Translations under genes and position numbers: made by a program
Shown: positions 49,699 through 58,412 of the stretch, piece after piece
How positions within the stretch are numbered: the stretch's first letter is position 1
Layout: each line of letters opens with the position of its first letter
Notes under the pieces: generated by a model
Seen by the model: only the letters and a program-made list of their open reading frames with translations
What the model was told of the DNA's origin: nothing
Database searches by the model: none
Assembly: GCF_002079055.1 (NCBI RefSeq)
Contig: NC_047490.1
Location: forward strand, 124,001-188,000
Direction of reading: 5' to 3'
Length of the DNA stretch: 64,000 nt
DNA from: Saccharomyces paradoxus
Taxonomy: Eukaryota > Ascomycota > Saccharomycetes > Saccharomycetales > Saccharomycetaceae

Positions 49699-51246
49699 AT
49701 GTTTCAACGAAAGACTTTGCAGAGACGGAACTTGAAAGGGCTCAATCTCAACCTGCACCCAGATGTAGGCAGCAACGGCGAATTGCAAGAAAAGACAGAG
49801 ACTCATCAAGGACAATCTCGAATAGAAGGCCACGTGATGTCTGGCATTAATGCAGTACAAAATAACAGTAATCTGTTTTTAAGGAGAGGTATAAAAAAGA
49901 AACTGACGTTGGATGCATTTGCGGACGAACAAGCCACATCGAAGCCAAGCACCGTTGTAATACAGCAACCTCAGAATGAACCTGTATTGGTTCTGTCGTC
50001 TCTATCGCAATCTCCATGTGTATCATCATCATCATCTTTGTCTACACCATGCATTATAGATGCCTACAGTAATAATTTTGGACTATCGCCATCATCCACG
50101 AATTCTACTCCCTCTACGATCCAGGGGTTGTCCAATATTGCAACACCTGTTGAAAATGAACATTCGATATCACTGCCACCTTTGCAGGAAAGCCTATCGC
50201 CGGCCGCAGTGGATTTGAAAGATACGTTATCGGGAACCTCAAACGGTAATTATATACAACTTCAGGACTTGGTTCAACTCGGGAAAATTGGTGCTGGAAA
50301 CTCTGGAACTGTGGTGAAGGCATTACATGTTCCTGACTCCAAAATAGTTGCCAAAAAAACCATTCCTGTGGAACAGAACAACAGCACAATCATCAATCAA
50401 TTAGTTAGGGAATTATCTATCGTCAAAAACGTCAAGCCCCATGAAAACATCATCACCTTTTATGGAGCATATTATAACCAGCATATAAATAATGAAATCA
50501 TAATTTTAATGGAGTATTCTGATTGTGGTTCTTTAGATAAAATACTGTCCGTTTATAAAAGGTTTGTTCAGAGAGGAGCTGTTTCGAGCAAGAAAACTTG
50601 GTTCAATGAATTAACAATATCGAAAATAGCATATGGTGTACTCAATGGGTTGGATCATTTGTACCGACAGTATAAAATCATTCATCGCGATATTAAGCCT
50701 TCCAATGTTTTGATTAATAGCAAGGGGCAGATTAAGTTATGTGATTTTGGAGTTTCCAAAAAACTAATAAATTCTATCGCTGATACATTCGTTGGGACAT
50801 CCACTTACATGTCACCAGAGAGAATACAAGGGAATGTTTATTCTATCAAAGGAGATGTTTGGTCGTTGGGGTTAATGATTATCGAGCTCGTAACTGGAGA
50901 GTTCCCCCTTGGTGGGCATAACGATACACCCGATGGCATATTGGATTTGCTGCAACGTATAGTCAATGAGCCTTCACCAAGATTACCCAAGGATCGTATT
51001 TTTTCCAAAGAAATGACGGATTTTGTCAACAGGTGTTGTGTTAAGAATGAAAGAGAAAGGTCGTCGATTAATGAACTGCTACACCATGACCTCATAATGA
51101 AATATGTATCGCCGTCTAAAGATGATAAATTTAGACATTGGTGTAAAAAAATAAAATCTAAGATAAAGGAAGATAAGAGAATTAAAAGAGAAGCCTTGGA
51201 CCGTGCCAAGCTAGAAAAGAAACAATCTGAAAGATCAACCCATTGA
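49699..51246 (+). CDS. STE7: MAP kinase kinase Ste7 (mating / filamentation pathway)
   Basis: 515 residues from the ATG at 49699 (MFQRKTLQRR), as in S. cerevisiae; an in-frame non-ATG codon pair upstream is ignored. The N-terminus RRNLKGLNLNLHP is the docking (D-) site for Fus3 and Kss1. A Ser-rich regulatory segment follows. The kinase domain is at about 190-466, with GKIGAGNSGTV, the catalytic loop HRDIKPSN, DFGVSKK, and the activation-loop Ser/Thr pair in SIADTFVGTSTY that Ste11 phosphorylates. APE is replaced by SPE, as usual for this family. It transmits the pheromone signal. An out-of-frame ATG ORF starts 70 bases upstream and overlaps the coding start. Confidence 0.97.
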   Translation: MFQRKTLQRRNLKGLNLNLHPDVGSNGELQEKTETHQGQSRIEGHVMSGINAVQNNSNLFLRRGIKKKLTLDAFADEQATSKPSTVVIQQPQNEPVLVLSSLSQSPCVSSSSSLSTPCIIDAYSNNFGLSPSSTNSTPSTIQGLSNIATPVENEHSISLPPLQESLSPAAVDLKDTLSGTSNGNYIQLQDLVQLGKIGAGNSGTVVKALHVPDSKIVAKKTIPVEQNNSTIINQLVRELSIVKNVKPHENIITFYGAYYNQHINNEIIILMEYSDCGSLDKILSVYKRFVQRGAVSSKKTWFNELTISKIAYGVLNGLDHLYRQYKIIHRDIKPSNVLINSKGQIKLCDFGVSKKLINSIADTFVGTSTYMSPERIQGNVYSIKGDVWSLGLMIIELVTGEFPLGGHNDTPDGILDLLQRIVNEPSPRLPKDRIFSKEMTDFVNRCCVKNERERSSINELLHHDLIMKYVSPSKDDKFRHWCKKIKSKIKEDKRIKREALDRAKLEKKQSERSTH

Positions 51247-51445
51247 ATGCATGCGTTGTCATTAGTTAGAAACGTATTGAACTTTTTCTCTCATCCCTTT
51301 TTCATAGCTACATTTATATATAGACTCTCATTATTATGTAAAGCACAATCAAGTTTCTAATGTAACAATACCTTTAAATATAATCACAAAACTAGCATTT
51401 TTGCATACAAAAAATTTCACGATTGGGAGCGCCTCACAAAGAATA

Positions 51446-51799
51446 CTAACTACTCCGCGTTTCACCATTACTTAATTTCTTATAGTTCTTATATTCTTTA
51501 TTTTTATGCCACAACCAACCCTCGGTTCCTCTAACGAACCCGAAGGCGACCAATAACCCACCGAAGCTACGTAAAGTCAGCTTCCACCATTGTGGGTTTC
51601 TCTTTTCAAATTCAGCTAGAGAGATGCCTCTTTTGGCTTCTTTTTTTCCATACTTGAATGGTTTCCCAGATGCCAGGTATGAGCCAAATCCAACCGAAAA
51701 CATAGTGCTCATGACTTGACAAGGAACACAGTCCATAGTCTCTTCTTTCTCCAGCTCCCTTTGTGGTGGAGGGTTGAATACTGCCAAAATATTACTCAT
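51446..51799 (-). CDS. Small mitochondrial membrane protein, YDL157C-like (DMAC1/DUF4536 type)
   Basis: 117 residues (S. cerevisiae YDL157C about 118). Near residues 22-45 there is DCVPCQVMSTMFSVGFGSYLASGKPF, a short hydrophobic segment with a CxxC pair, and near 80-95 a second one (LRSFGGLLVAFGFVRG). Charged segments surround them. This two-span hairpin with CxxC matches the DMAC1-like (DUF4536) family of mitochondrial inner-membrane proteins. The S. cerevisiae protein is mitochondrial; I recall a proposed role in cytochrome oxidase assembly but hold that loosely. Confidence 0.82.
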   Translation of the reverse strand: MSNILAVFNPPPQRELEKEETMDCVPCQVMSTMFSVGFGSYLASGKPFKYGKKEAKRGISLAEFEKRNPQWWKLTLRSFGGLLVAFGFVRGTEGWLWHKNKEYKNYKKLSNGETRSS

Positions 51800-52131
51800 T
51801 ATTTTTCACCACTTGCTCTTTCTCTTTAAGGGGTGTTGCCTTCTATTTGGTGGGCACACAATGGATATACTTGTTTTATATGCTCGTACCTTTTTTTCAA
51901 AGGCCCATCGTTAATTTTTCACCCGAGGACCCACGATTACGCGTTTTATTGCTAATTCCCAATTCTGACATGATGCATTATAATGACGCCAAAAGAGGTA
52001 AAAGTATATTGGGATAATTGCTAAAGAAAACATAAACACAATTTACTCTTGCTTTTGCTATCCATAGTACACAAAATATAACCGATCTGACTTAACACTG
52101 TATTAAAAAGGAAGCGGCCCCTCAGTCAAGA
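51800..52131. other. YDL157C-CMR1 divergent intergenic region
   Basis: About 330 bases of bidirectional promoter. It contains one MCB element, listed separately. No gene is seen. Confidence 0.5.
51939..51944. promoter_or_regulatory. MCB element ACGCGT upstream of CMR1
   Basis: ACGCGT is the MBF core, 193 bases upstream of the CMR1 start. I recall S. cerevisiae YDL156W among G1/S-periodic transcripts, and the product acts in DNA metabolism, so the site makes sense. One hexamer is weak evidence alone. Confidence 0.45.
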
Positions 52132-53703
52132 ATGCCGGAGTTAACAGAATTTCAAAAAAAACGTTTAGAGAACATCAAAAGGAATAATGATTTATTGAAG
52201 AAACTGCACCTGTCTGGAGTAGCATCTCAAATCAAACACGAGGCTGGGGTGTCGGAAAAATCCAGAGCTCCTGCCAAGAAGAAACAAAAAACAACTAATA
52301 GTAGAGCGACAAAATCTGCGAGCCCTACTCTACCTACACGAAGATCAAGAAGGCTAAGGGGGGAGTCTGCAGACGATACGAAGGGAATACCTAATTTGAA
52401 CGATAATCAGTTGCTTAAAATGGGCTCTTCAGATGGCCAGGACAAAAATTTTATAGACACAATAAAGGAAAAGCCAGTAATAGGAGATGTGAAATTAAGT
52501 GATCTGATAAAGGATGAAGACGAAGATGCCCTTTTAGAAAAATTCAAGAGATTCAATAACGGTAACTTTTCTTCTGGCGATTTTTTTGAAGAAATAAGAA
52601 AGAGACAGGGTGATGTTGTGGGTATGGACGAATTCGACTTGGATTTATATGACGTTTTTCAACCCAACGAAATTAAGCTCACATACGAAAGAATCTCTGC
52701 CACTTACTTCCACCCTGCCGTAGAAAAGAAGCTGATAATTGCAGGTGACACGAGCGGCACTGTGGGATTTTGGAACGTTAGAGATGAACCACTGGGCGAC
52801 AGCGAAGAGGACCGGATGGTAGAACCTGATATCACCAGAGTGAAACTGTTTACCAAAAATGTCGGTCGTATTGATTGTTTCCCAGTGAACACATCGAAGA
52901 TATTGCTGACCTCTTACGACGGGAGCATCAGATCAGTTCACTTGAATAACTTACAGAGTGAAGAGGTGCTCACTTTAAAAAATGAATATGATGATTCACT
53001 GGGTATCAGCGACTGCCAGTTTAGCTACGAAAACCCACATGTTTTATTCCTCACCACATTGGGTGGTGAATTCACCACTTTTGACACGAGAGTAAAAAAA
53101 TCAGAGTACAAATTGCGAAGACTCGCAGACAAAAAGATTGGGTCTATGGCAATAAATCCCTTGAGACCCTATGAGATCGCCACCGGATCCCTTGATAGAA
53201 CACTCAAGATCTGGGACACAAGAAACCTTCTTGAAAAGCCAGAGTGGTCACAATATGAAGACTACCCCAGTCATGAAATTGTGTCCACCTATGACTCGAG
53301 GTTAAGCGTCTCGGCGGTTTCCTACTCGCCAACAGATGGCACCTTAGTGTGCAACGGTTATGACGACACTATTCGCCTATTCGACGTCAAAAGTAGGAAC
53401 CACCTCTCCGCAGAGTTGGAGCCCAAACTAACGATTCAGCATAATTGCCAAACAGGAAGATGGACTAGCATCCTCAAGGCCAGGTTCAAGCCAAACAAGA
53501 ATGTTTTTGCCATCGCCAACATGAAGCGCGCCATCGACATATACAATAGCGAAGGCCAGCAACTGGCCCACTTACCCACAGCCACTGTCCCTGCTGTAAT
53601 CAGTTGGCACCCACTGCAGAACTGGATTGCAGGTGGGAATTCTAGCGGCAAGATTTTCCTCTTTACTGATGACTCTCGAGCCATAAAGCAGGAGAATGAA
53701 TAA
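52132..53703 (+). CDS. CMR1: WD40 protein Cmr1 (DNA-damage and replication-stress factor)
   Basis: 523 residues (S. cerevisiae 522). The N-terminal 130 residues are charged, with a basic nuclear-localisation-like patch [15 protein letters not shown] (about 46-60) and RRSRRLRGE. The C-terminal two-thirds is a WD40 beta-propeller, seen in [46 protein letters not shown] and [12 protein letters not shown]. It is related to human WDR76. Cmr1 binds damaged DNA and collects in intranuclear quality-control sites under replication stress. The coding end lies 283 bases from the CLB3 start. Confidence 0.96.
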   Translation: MPELTEFQKKRLENIKRNNDLLKKLHLSGVASQIKHEAGVSEKSRAPAKKKQKTTNSRATKSASPTLPTRRSRRLRGESADDTKGIPNLNDNQLLKMGSSDGQDKNFIDTIKEKPVIGDVKLSDLIKDEDEDALLEKFKRFNNGNFSSGDFFEEIRKRQGDVVGMDEFDLDLYDVFQPNEIKLTYERISATYFHPAVEKKLIIAGDTSGTVGFWNVRDEPLGDSEEDRMVEPDITRVKLFTKNVGRIDCFPVNTSKILLTSYDGSIRSVHLNNLQSEEVLTLKNEYDDSLGISDCQFSYENPHVLFLTTLGGEFTTFDTRVKKSEYKLRRLADKKIGSMAINPLRPYEIATGSLDRTLKIWDTRNLLEKPEWSQYEDYPSHEIVSTYDSRLSVSAVSYSPTDGTLVCNGYDDTIRLFDVKSRNHLSAELEPKLTIQHNCQTGRWTSILKARFKPNKNVFAIANMKRAIDIYNSEGQQLAHLPTATVPAVISWHPLQNWIAGGNSSGKIFLFTDDSRAIKQENE

Positions 53704-53713
53704 AAACTCTCCG

Positions 53714-53720
53714 TTACCCG
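53714..53720 (+). promoter_or_regulatory. Reb1-type site (GTTACCCG) just downstream of CMR1
   Basis: GTTACCCG is a strong form of the Reb1 site. It lies 11 bases after the CMR1 stop codon and about 270 bases upstream of CLB3. Reb1 here could act as a promoter factor for CLB3 and as a roadblock terminator for CMR1 transcription. Motif match only. Confidence 0.5.
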
Positions 53721-53986
53721 CAGGCCTTTTTTTCCCTCCCGCTTTTCAGCAGAACGAGGCGACAAGCGAAGAAACAAAACAAAACAAAAGAAAACAAAAA
53801 TATCGAAATGCAAGAACATGGACACATAAAAGCATTTTTGATCTGGTCGAAAGAAAACGACCAGAATATTTTGCTGTTTGCTTAGAGGAAAAGAAAAGAA
53901 AATTGCGCAGAAAGAGCTACTTGTTATTTCTGTCCCTCGCTTTGAATATACAGATATTTTGCCCTTTTTATCATTGCTTACCATAA

Positions 53987-55276
53987 ATGCATCATAACTC
54001 GCAGTCTTTGAGCTCCATGCATGTTAGGAGCCCCGAGGATGAAAACATGGCGCCTATAACTAGTATGAAACATAGGACAGGGTCTCTCAGTCACATTTCA
54101 GCTACGCACCCGAGGGTCGCACTTAGCGACGTCACCAATATAGTTGCAACGAACTCTAGCAACAATAGCATAAGTAAGCCAAAGGCCGCACCAATCAAAG
54201 AAAGATCGGATTCAGTCGTGATACTTGAAGAAGAAGAAAGGGCTGCCACGGATAGCGCTGCGCAAAGAAAAGAAGCTGATCATAACGATTTATTGACGGA
54301 GAGAGAACAAGAGGAACTCGTTCATGAAGACGGGGAAGAAAGCGAAGAGGATGAAGGAGAAGACCAGGAACCTCTGCTGCTGCAACATTATGCTAGCGAT
54401 ATACTGGTCTGGGAGCATGCATTTAGAACTTACTATAGAACCACATTAGATCCTAATGATGATGACGTGTACGATGTGGTCATGGTCGCTGAATTATCTG
54501 ATGGGATATTCGACTATATGAGGAAACTAGAAGAACTATATAAACCTGATCCGTACTACATGGATAAACAACCAGAATTAAGGTGGTCGTTCCGTGGCAC
54601 ACTGATTGATTGGATCGTTCAAGTACATGAAAAATTTCAACTTTTACCTGAAACGCTGTATCTCTGCATCAATATAATAGACAGATATCTCTGCAAAGAG
54701 GTTGTTCCTGTAAACAGGTTCCAGCTTGTGGGTGCAGCTTCCCTTTTCATTGCTGCCAAATATGAGGAAATCAACTGTCCCACAATCAAGGATTTTGTAT
54801 ACATGTCAGAAAACTGTTACTCAAGAAACGACTTACTGGAGGCAGAAAGAACTATATTGAACGGCTTAGAATTCGAATTGGGTTGGCCCGGTCCGATGTC
54901 ATTTTTGCGAAGAATCAGTAAAGCTGATGATTATGAGCATGATACGAGAACACTGGCCAAGTATCTGTTGGAATCTACAGTAATGGACCATCGACTGGTT
55001 TCTGCTCAACCTAGTTGGTTAGCTGCTGCTGCATACTTCCTAAGTAAGGTGGTACTGGGACAAAATCAGTGGTCCTTGGCGCATGTTTACTATTCCCATT
55101 ATACACAAGACCAGGTTCTTCCGTTGGCCACTATAATTCTAGAGAATTGCAGATATGCCTCCAAACGTCATAACGCCATATGGAGAAAATATTCTTCACG
55201 TCGTTATTTGCATTCTTCACAGATTGTAGCGAAGTGGATAGCATTAGCTGAACACAGAGTAGAACGATCTAACTAA
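53987..55276 (+). CDS. CLB3: B-type cyclin Clb3
   Basis: 429 residues (S. cerevisiae 427). A destruction box, RVALSDVTN (RxxLxxxxN), lies at residues 43-51, marking it for anaphase-promoting complex. An acidic stretch (EDGEESEEDEGEDQE, about 112-126) follows. The two cyclin boxes span about 165-420: FRGTLIDWIVQVHEKFQLLPETLYL opens the first and FLRRISKADDYEHDTRTLAKYL the second. Clb3 activates Cdc28 in S/G2 for spindle assembly. It is the paralogue of Clb4. The ATG directly abuts the TAA of an upstream 96-codon frame. Confidence 0.95.
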   Translation: MHHNSQSLSSMHVRSPEDENMAPITSMKHRTGSLSHISATHPRVALSDVTNIVATNSSNNSISKPKAAPIKERSDSVVILEEEERAATDSAAQRKEADHNDLLTEREQEELVHEDGEESEEDEGEDQEPLLLQHYASDILVWEHAFRTYYRTTLDPNDDDVYDVVMVAELSDGIFDYMRKLEELYKPDPYYMDKQPELRWSFRGTLIDWIVQVHEKFQLLPETLYLCINIIDRYLCKEVVPVNRFQLVGAASLFIAAKYEEINCPTIKDFVYMSENCYSRNDLLEAERTILNGLEFELGWPGPMSFLRRISKADDYEHDTRTLAKYLLESTVMDHRLVSAQPSWLAAAAYFLSKVVLGQNQWSLAHVYYSHYTQDQVLPLATIILENCRYASKRHNAIWRKYSSRRYLHSSQIVAKWIALAEHRVERSN

Positions 55277-55452
55277 AAATTCTCAGCTCAAGACATGGCA
55301 TCAACAAAGGAGAAAAGATTCATTACCGGCTTTTGCACACAACACTTTAATCATCAGTAAAACATATGTAACTTTTTAACTTTAAAAACATATTAATCTC
55401 CGTACTTATTCTAAAGCCCCTACACTTTGTATGGATATGACGCGAAATTAGC

Positions 55453-55463
55453 TCGGCGGTTAA
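55453..55463 (+). promoter_or_regulatory. URS1 (Ume6) element upstream of MSH5
   Basis: TCGGCGGTTAA closely matches the URS1 core TCGGCGGCTA, the site where Ume6 represses early meiotic genes in mitosis. It is about 90-100 bases upstream of MSH5, a meiosis-specific gene, which is the expected distance and context. Confidence 0.7.
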
Positions 55464-55551
55464 TTATAAAATTTCGAAGTTAATAATCAGGGTTAACAAA
55501 ACAATTCGTGCAAAGTAAGCTACTTATTTATATGCTGCCACTAAACGGAAT

Positions 55552-58263
55552 ATGTCTCACGAATGGATTTTAAGCGCATCGGGAACAATGAGGGATACTG
55601 ACCATGAAGAGGGGTTGCAGGATAAAGGTGCTGTCATTGCCAATAATGACAGAGAAGCCAACGAAAGTGACAGTGATAGTGAAGAAGATGGTTCGGATAT
55701 GTTTTCCTTCGATTTTGACGAGGAAATTGTAGTGTGTATTGACCTCTCTGCAGGTAAACTTGGATGTTCCATTTTAGATTATCATACCAAGACTTTACAA
55801 GTGTTTAACCAGGACTACGTCGTCAATAAGACAACAATTTCCTCTCATGATCTTATCGACGACGCAGATTCGTCTGCAAACGACATCAGTTTGTTGATTG
55901 GACTTTTAATAATGGAAGTGACCCCAACTATATGTCTAGTGCCAGTGAGGTTGGAGGATTGGATTTTTGACTACGTAAAGACGAAATGCGATGAGATAAA
56001 ATGTAGGCTAGAACTGCAACCAATAAAATGTTTCAAAAAATGGAATTTGTTGCAGTCATTGCAGTTAAGGGGTCATGATAATTTGACTATATTAAACGAC
56101 ATATTGTCAAATAGCAGATTTACCACCACAGTCACCTTAGGTACGATAGGATGCATCCTTGCGAATCACGAGCAGCACGTGCAACGAGATGAGTACAATG
56201 ACAGTACTGCTACAAACAATATGATAACAGGACGACAAGTTCAAAATACGTTTGAAGATGTGATACATGACATAACTTATATCGACATAAGGGATCGAAT
56301 GGTACTGGATGAAAATACTATATCGGCTTTGAATATTTTTCCTACAGCACATATAGGCCATGATAACATGATGAGAAATGGTTTCCTTAGTATATTTGAA
56401 CTATTCAATCAAGTTTCATCGGATTACGCCAGGAGAATTTTGAAGTCCTGGCTTTTTAACCCCTTAACCAATAGGGAACAGATAGAAAAAAGATATTGTA
56501 TCATAAGAACCCTGTTGGATAAACAAAATGCCATTATTTTTAATGAACTCGCCCAATCAATTAAGGGATGCCCTGATGCTTTCGGATTTATAAATCAGTT
56601 AAGAAGTGGTAAATCCACATTAGGGACCTGGACCAAGGTTGCGAGTTTTTTAGAAAAGGGCATAGCTATATTTCAATTGGTATCGGCGTTGAAATTGGGT
56701 TCTGTTGACGGAACCATTCTACATGATATCAAATATAAGGTTGATTTATCAGCATTAAAAGAATGCTTGAGAAAAGTAGAAACGGTAATAGATTTTGACG
56801 CATCAAGAGATACTAAATCTCTCACGCTAAACACGGGAATTGACAACAGATTGGATGAATGCAGAAATATATACAACCATTTGGAAGGAATCTTACTGGA
56901 TGTTGCAAGAGAGGCTCAAACATTTTTACTCAATACTCTGCCTCAAACAGATTGCAAGATAACAAAGAGTTTAGAAAAATTGGTCAATGCCGTTTACATT
57001 CCCCAATTAGGATACTTGGTCACTGTTAACGCCTTGATGGAATCTTTCTTAGTCAATATTCCAGACCTTGAATGGGAAGAGATCTTTAGGAGCCCAGAAA
57101 ATATTTACTTCAAGAATGACAGGGTTCTTGAATTGGATGAAACATATGGCGATATTTATGGAGCAATTTCAGATTTTGAAATTGAAATCTTGTTCTCCTT
57201 ACAGGAACAAATCTTGAGAAGGAAGACTCAATTCACTGCTTACAATATACTACTCAGTGAACTAGAAATATTATTATCGTTTGCTCAAGTATCCGCGGAA
57301 AGGAATTATACAGAGCCTCAATTGGTAAAAAATGAGTGCATTTTAGAGATTACTAATGGAAGACATGCGTTGTATGAAACGTTCCTTGATGATTATATTC
57401 CCAACAGCACCATGGTCGATGGTGGGTTATTTTCTGAATTAAGTTGGCGCAAACAAAATAAGGAAAGAATCATTGTAGTAACTGGCGCTAATGCATCTGG
57501 AAAGTCTGTATACCTTACTCAGAACGGTTTAATTGTGTATTTGGCACAAATCGGTTGTTTCGTTCCAGCAGAAAGAGCAAAAATTGGAATAGTAGATAAA
57601 ATATTGACGAGAATCAGAACTCAAGAGACCATTTATAAAACTCAAAGTTCCTTTTTGCTAGATTCCCAACAGATGGCAAAATCATTGAGTTTGGCCACCG
57701 AAAAAAGCCTTATTTTAATTGACGAATACGGTAAAGGTACTGATATTTTAGATGGTCCTTCACTATTTGGTTCCATAATGATTAACATGTCCAAGAATGA
57801 AAGATGTCCACGTATAATCGCATGTACACATTTTCATGAACTTTTTAATGAAAATGTACTCACAGAACATATACAAGGTATCAAACACTACTGTACTGAT
57901 ATACTTATTAGCCAAAACTACAATATTTCAGGCACAGCACAAATTAAAGAAGATCGCGAAAGTGAGGGAATCACATTCCTGTTTAAAGTTAAGAAGGGAA
58001 TTTCAAAGCAGTCATTTGGTATATATTGTGCGAAATTATGTGGTTTGAACAGAAATATTGTAGAAAGGGCTGAAGAGCTATCTAACATGATTAATAGAGG
58101 TGATGACGTGGTTCAGCAGTGTGGAAAACTCACCGAAAAGGAGATGGGAGAGTTTCAAAAGAACCAGGAAATAGTGAAGAAATTTTTATCTTGGGATTTG
58201 GATCTCGAAACCTCAACGACCTCCGAAAACCTCAGGCTCAAATTGAAAAACTGTCTTCGCTAA
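55552..58263 (+). CDS. MSH5: Meiotic MutS homologue Msh5
   Basis: 903 residues (S. cerevisiae 901). It lacks the mismatch-recognition N-terminal domain of Msh2/Msh6-type proteins and begins with an acidic segment (SDSDSEEDGSDM). The MutS core, lever and clamp regions cover about 230-600. The ATPase domain follows, with Walker A GANASGKS at about 645-652, the Q-loop region, and Walker B LILIDEYGKGTD near 720. With Msh4 it forms a clamp that stabilises recombination intermediates and promotes interference-dependent crossovers in meiosis. A URS1 site lies in its short promoter. Confidence 0.97.
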   Translation: MSHEWILSASGTMRDTDHEEGLQDKGAVIANNDREANESDSDSEEDGSDMFSFDFDEEIVVCIDLSAGKLGCSILDYHTKTLQVFNQDYVVNKTTISSHDLIDDADSSANDISLLIGLLIMEVTPTICLVPVRLEDWIFDYVKTKCDEIKCRLELQPIKCFKKWNLLQSLQLRGHDNLTILNDILSNSRFTTTVTLGTIGCILANHEQHVQRDEYNDSTATNNMITGRQVQNTFEDVIHDITYIDIRDRMVLDENTISALNIFPTAHIGHDNMMRNGFLSIFELFNQVSSDYARRILKSWLFNPLTNREQIEKRYCIIRTLLDKQNAIIFNELAQSIKGCPDAFGFINQLRSGKSTLGTWTKVASFLEKGIAIFQLVSALKLGSVDGTILHDIKYKVDLSALKECLRKVETVIDFDASRDTKSLTLNTGIDNRLDECRNIYNHLEGILLDVAREAQTFLLNTLPQTDCKITKSLEKLVNAVYIPQLGYLVTVNALMESFLVNIPDLEWEEIFRSPENIYFKNDRVLELDETYGDIYGAISDFEIEILFSLQEQILRRKTQFTAYNILLSELEILLSFAQVSAERNYTEPQLVKNECILEITNGRHALYETFLDDYIPNSTMVDGGLFSELSWRKQNKERIIVVTGANASGKSVYLTQNGLIVYLAQIGCFVPAERAKIGIVDKILTRIRTQETIYKTQSSFLLDSQQMAKSLSLATEKSLILIDEYGKGTDILDGPSLFGSIMINMSKNERCPRIIACTHFHELFNENVLTEHIQGIKHYCTDILISQNYNISGTAQIKEDRESEGITFLFKVKKGISKQSFGIYCAKLCGLNRNIVERAEELSNMINRGDDVVQQCGKLTEKEMGEFQKNQEIVKKFLSWDLDLETSTTSENLRLKLKNCLR

Positions 58264-58412
58264 TATATCAGAAAATAATAAGCGCTAACTTGTAAGATAT
58301 TTGAGTTAATCGATGTCAAGCGGTTGCACTCTTTCTTACTGAGATATATTGTATACGTACAAAATTTTGACTCCCCAAATTATGGTCAATACTACATATG
58401 TAAGTTTTTCTT

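Noticed and set aside
53436-53984. 182-codon antisense frame across the CMR1 3' end and the CLB3 promoter
   Set aside because: Mostly opposite the conserved CMR1 coding sequence and without any recognisable domain.
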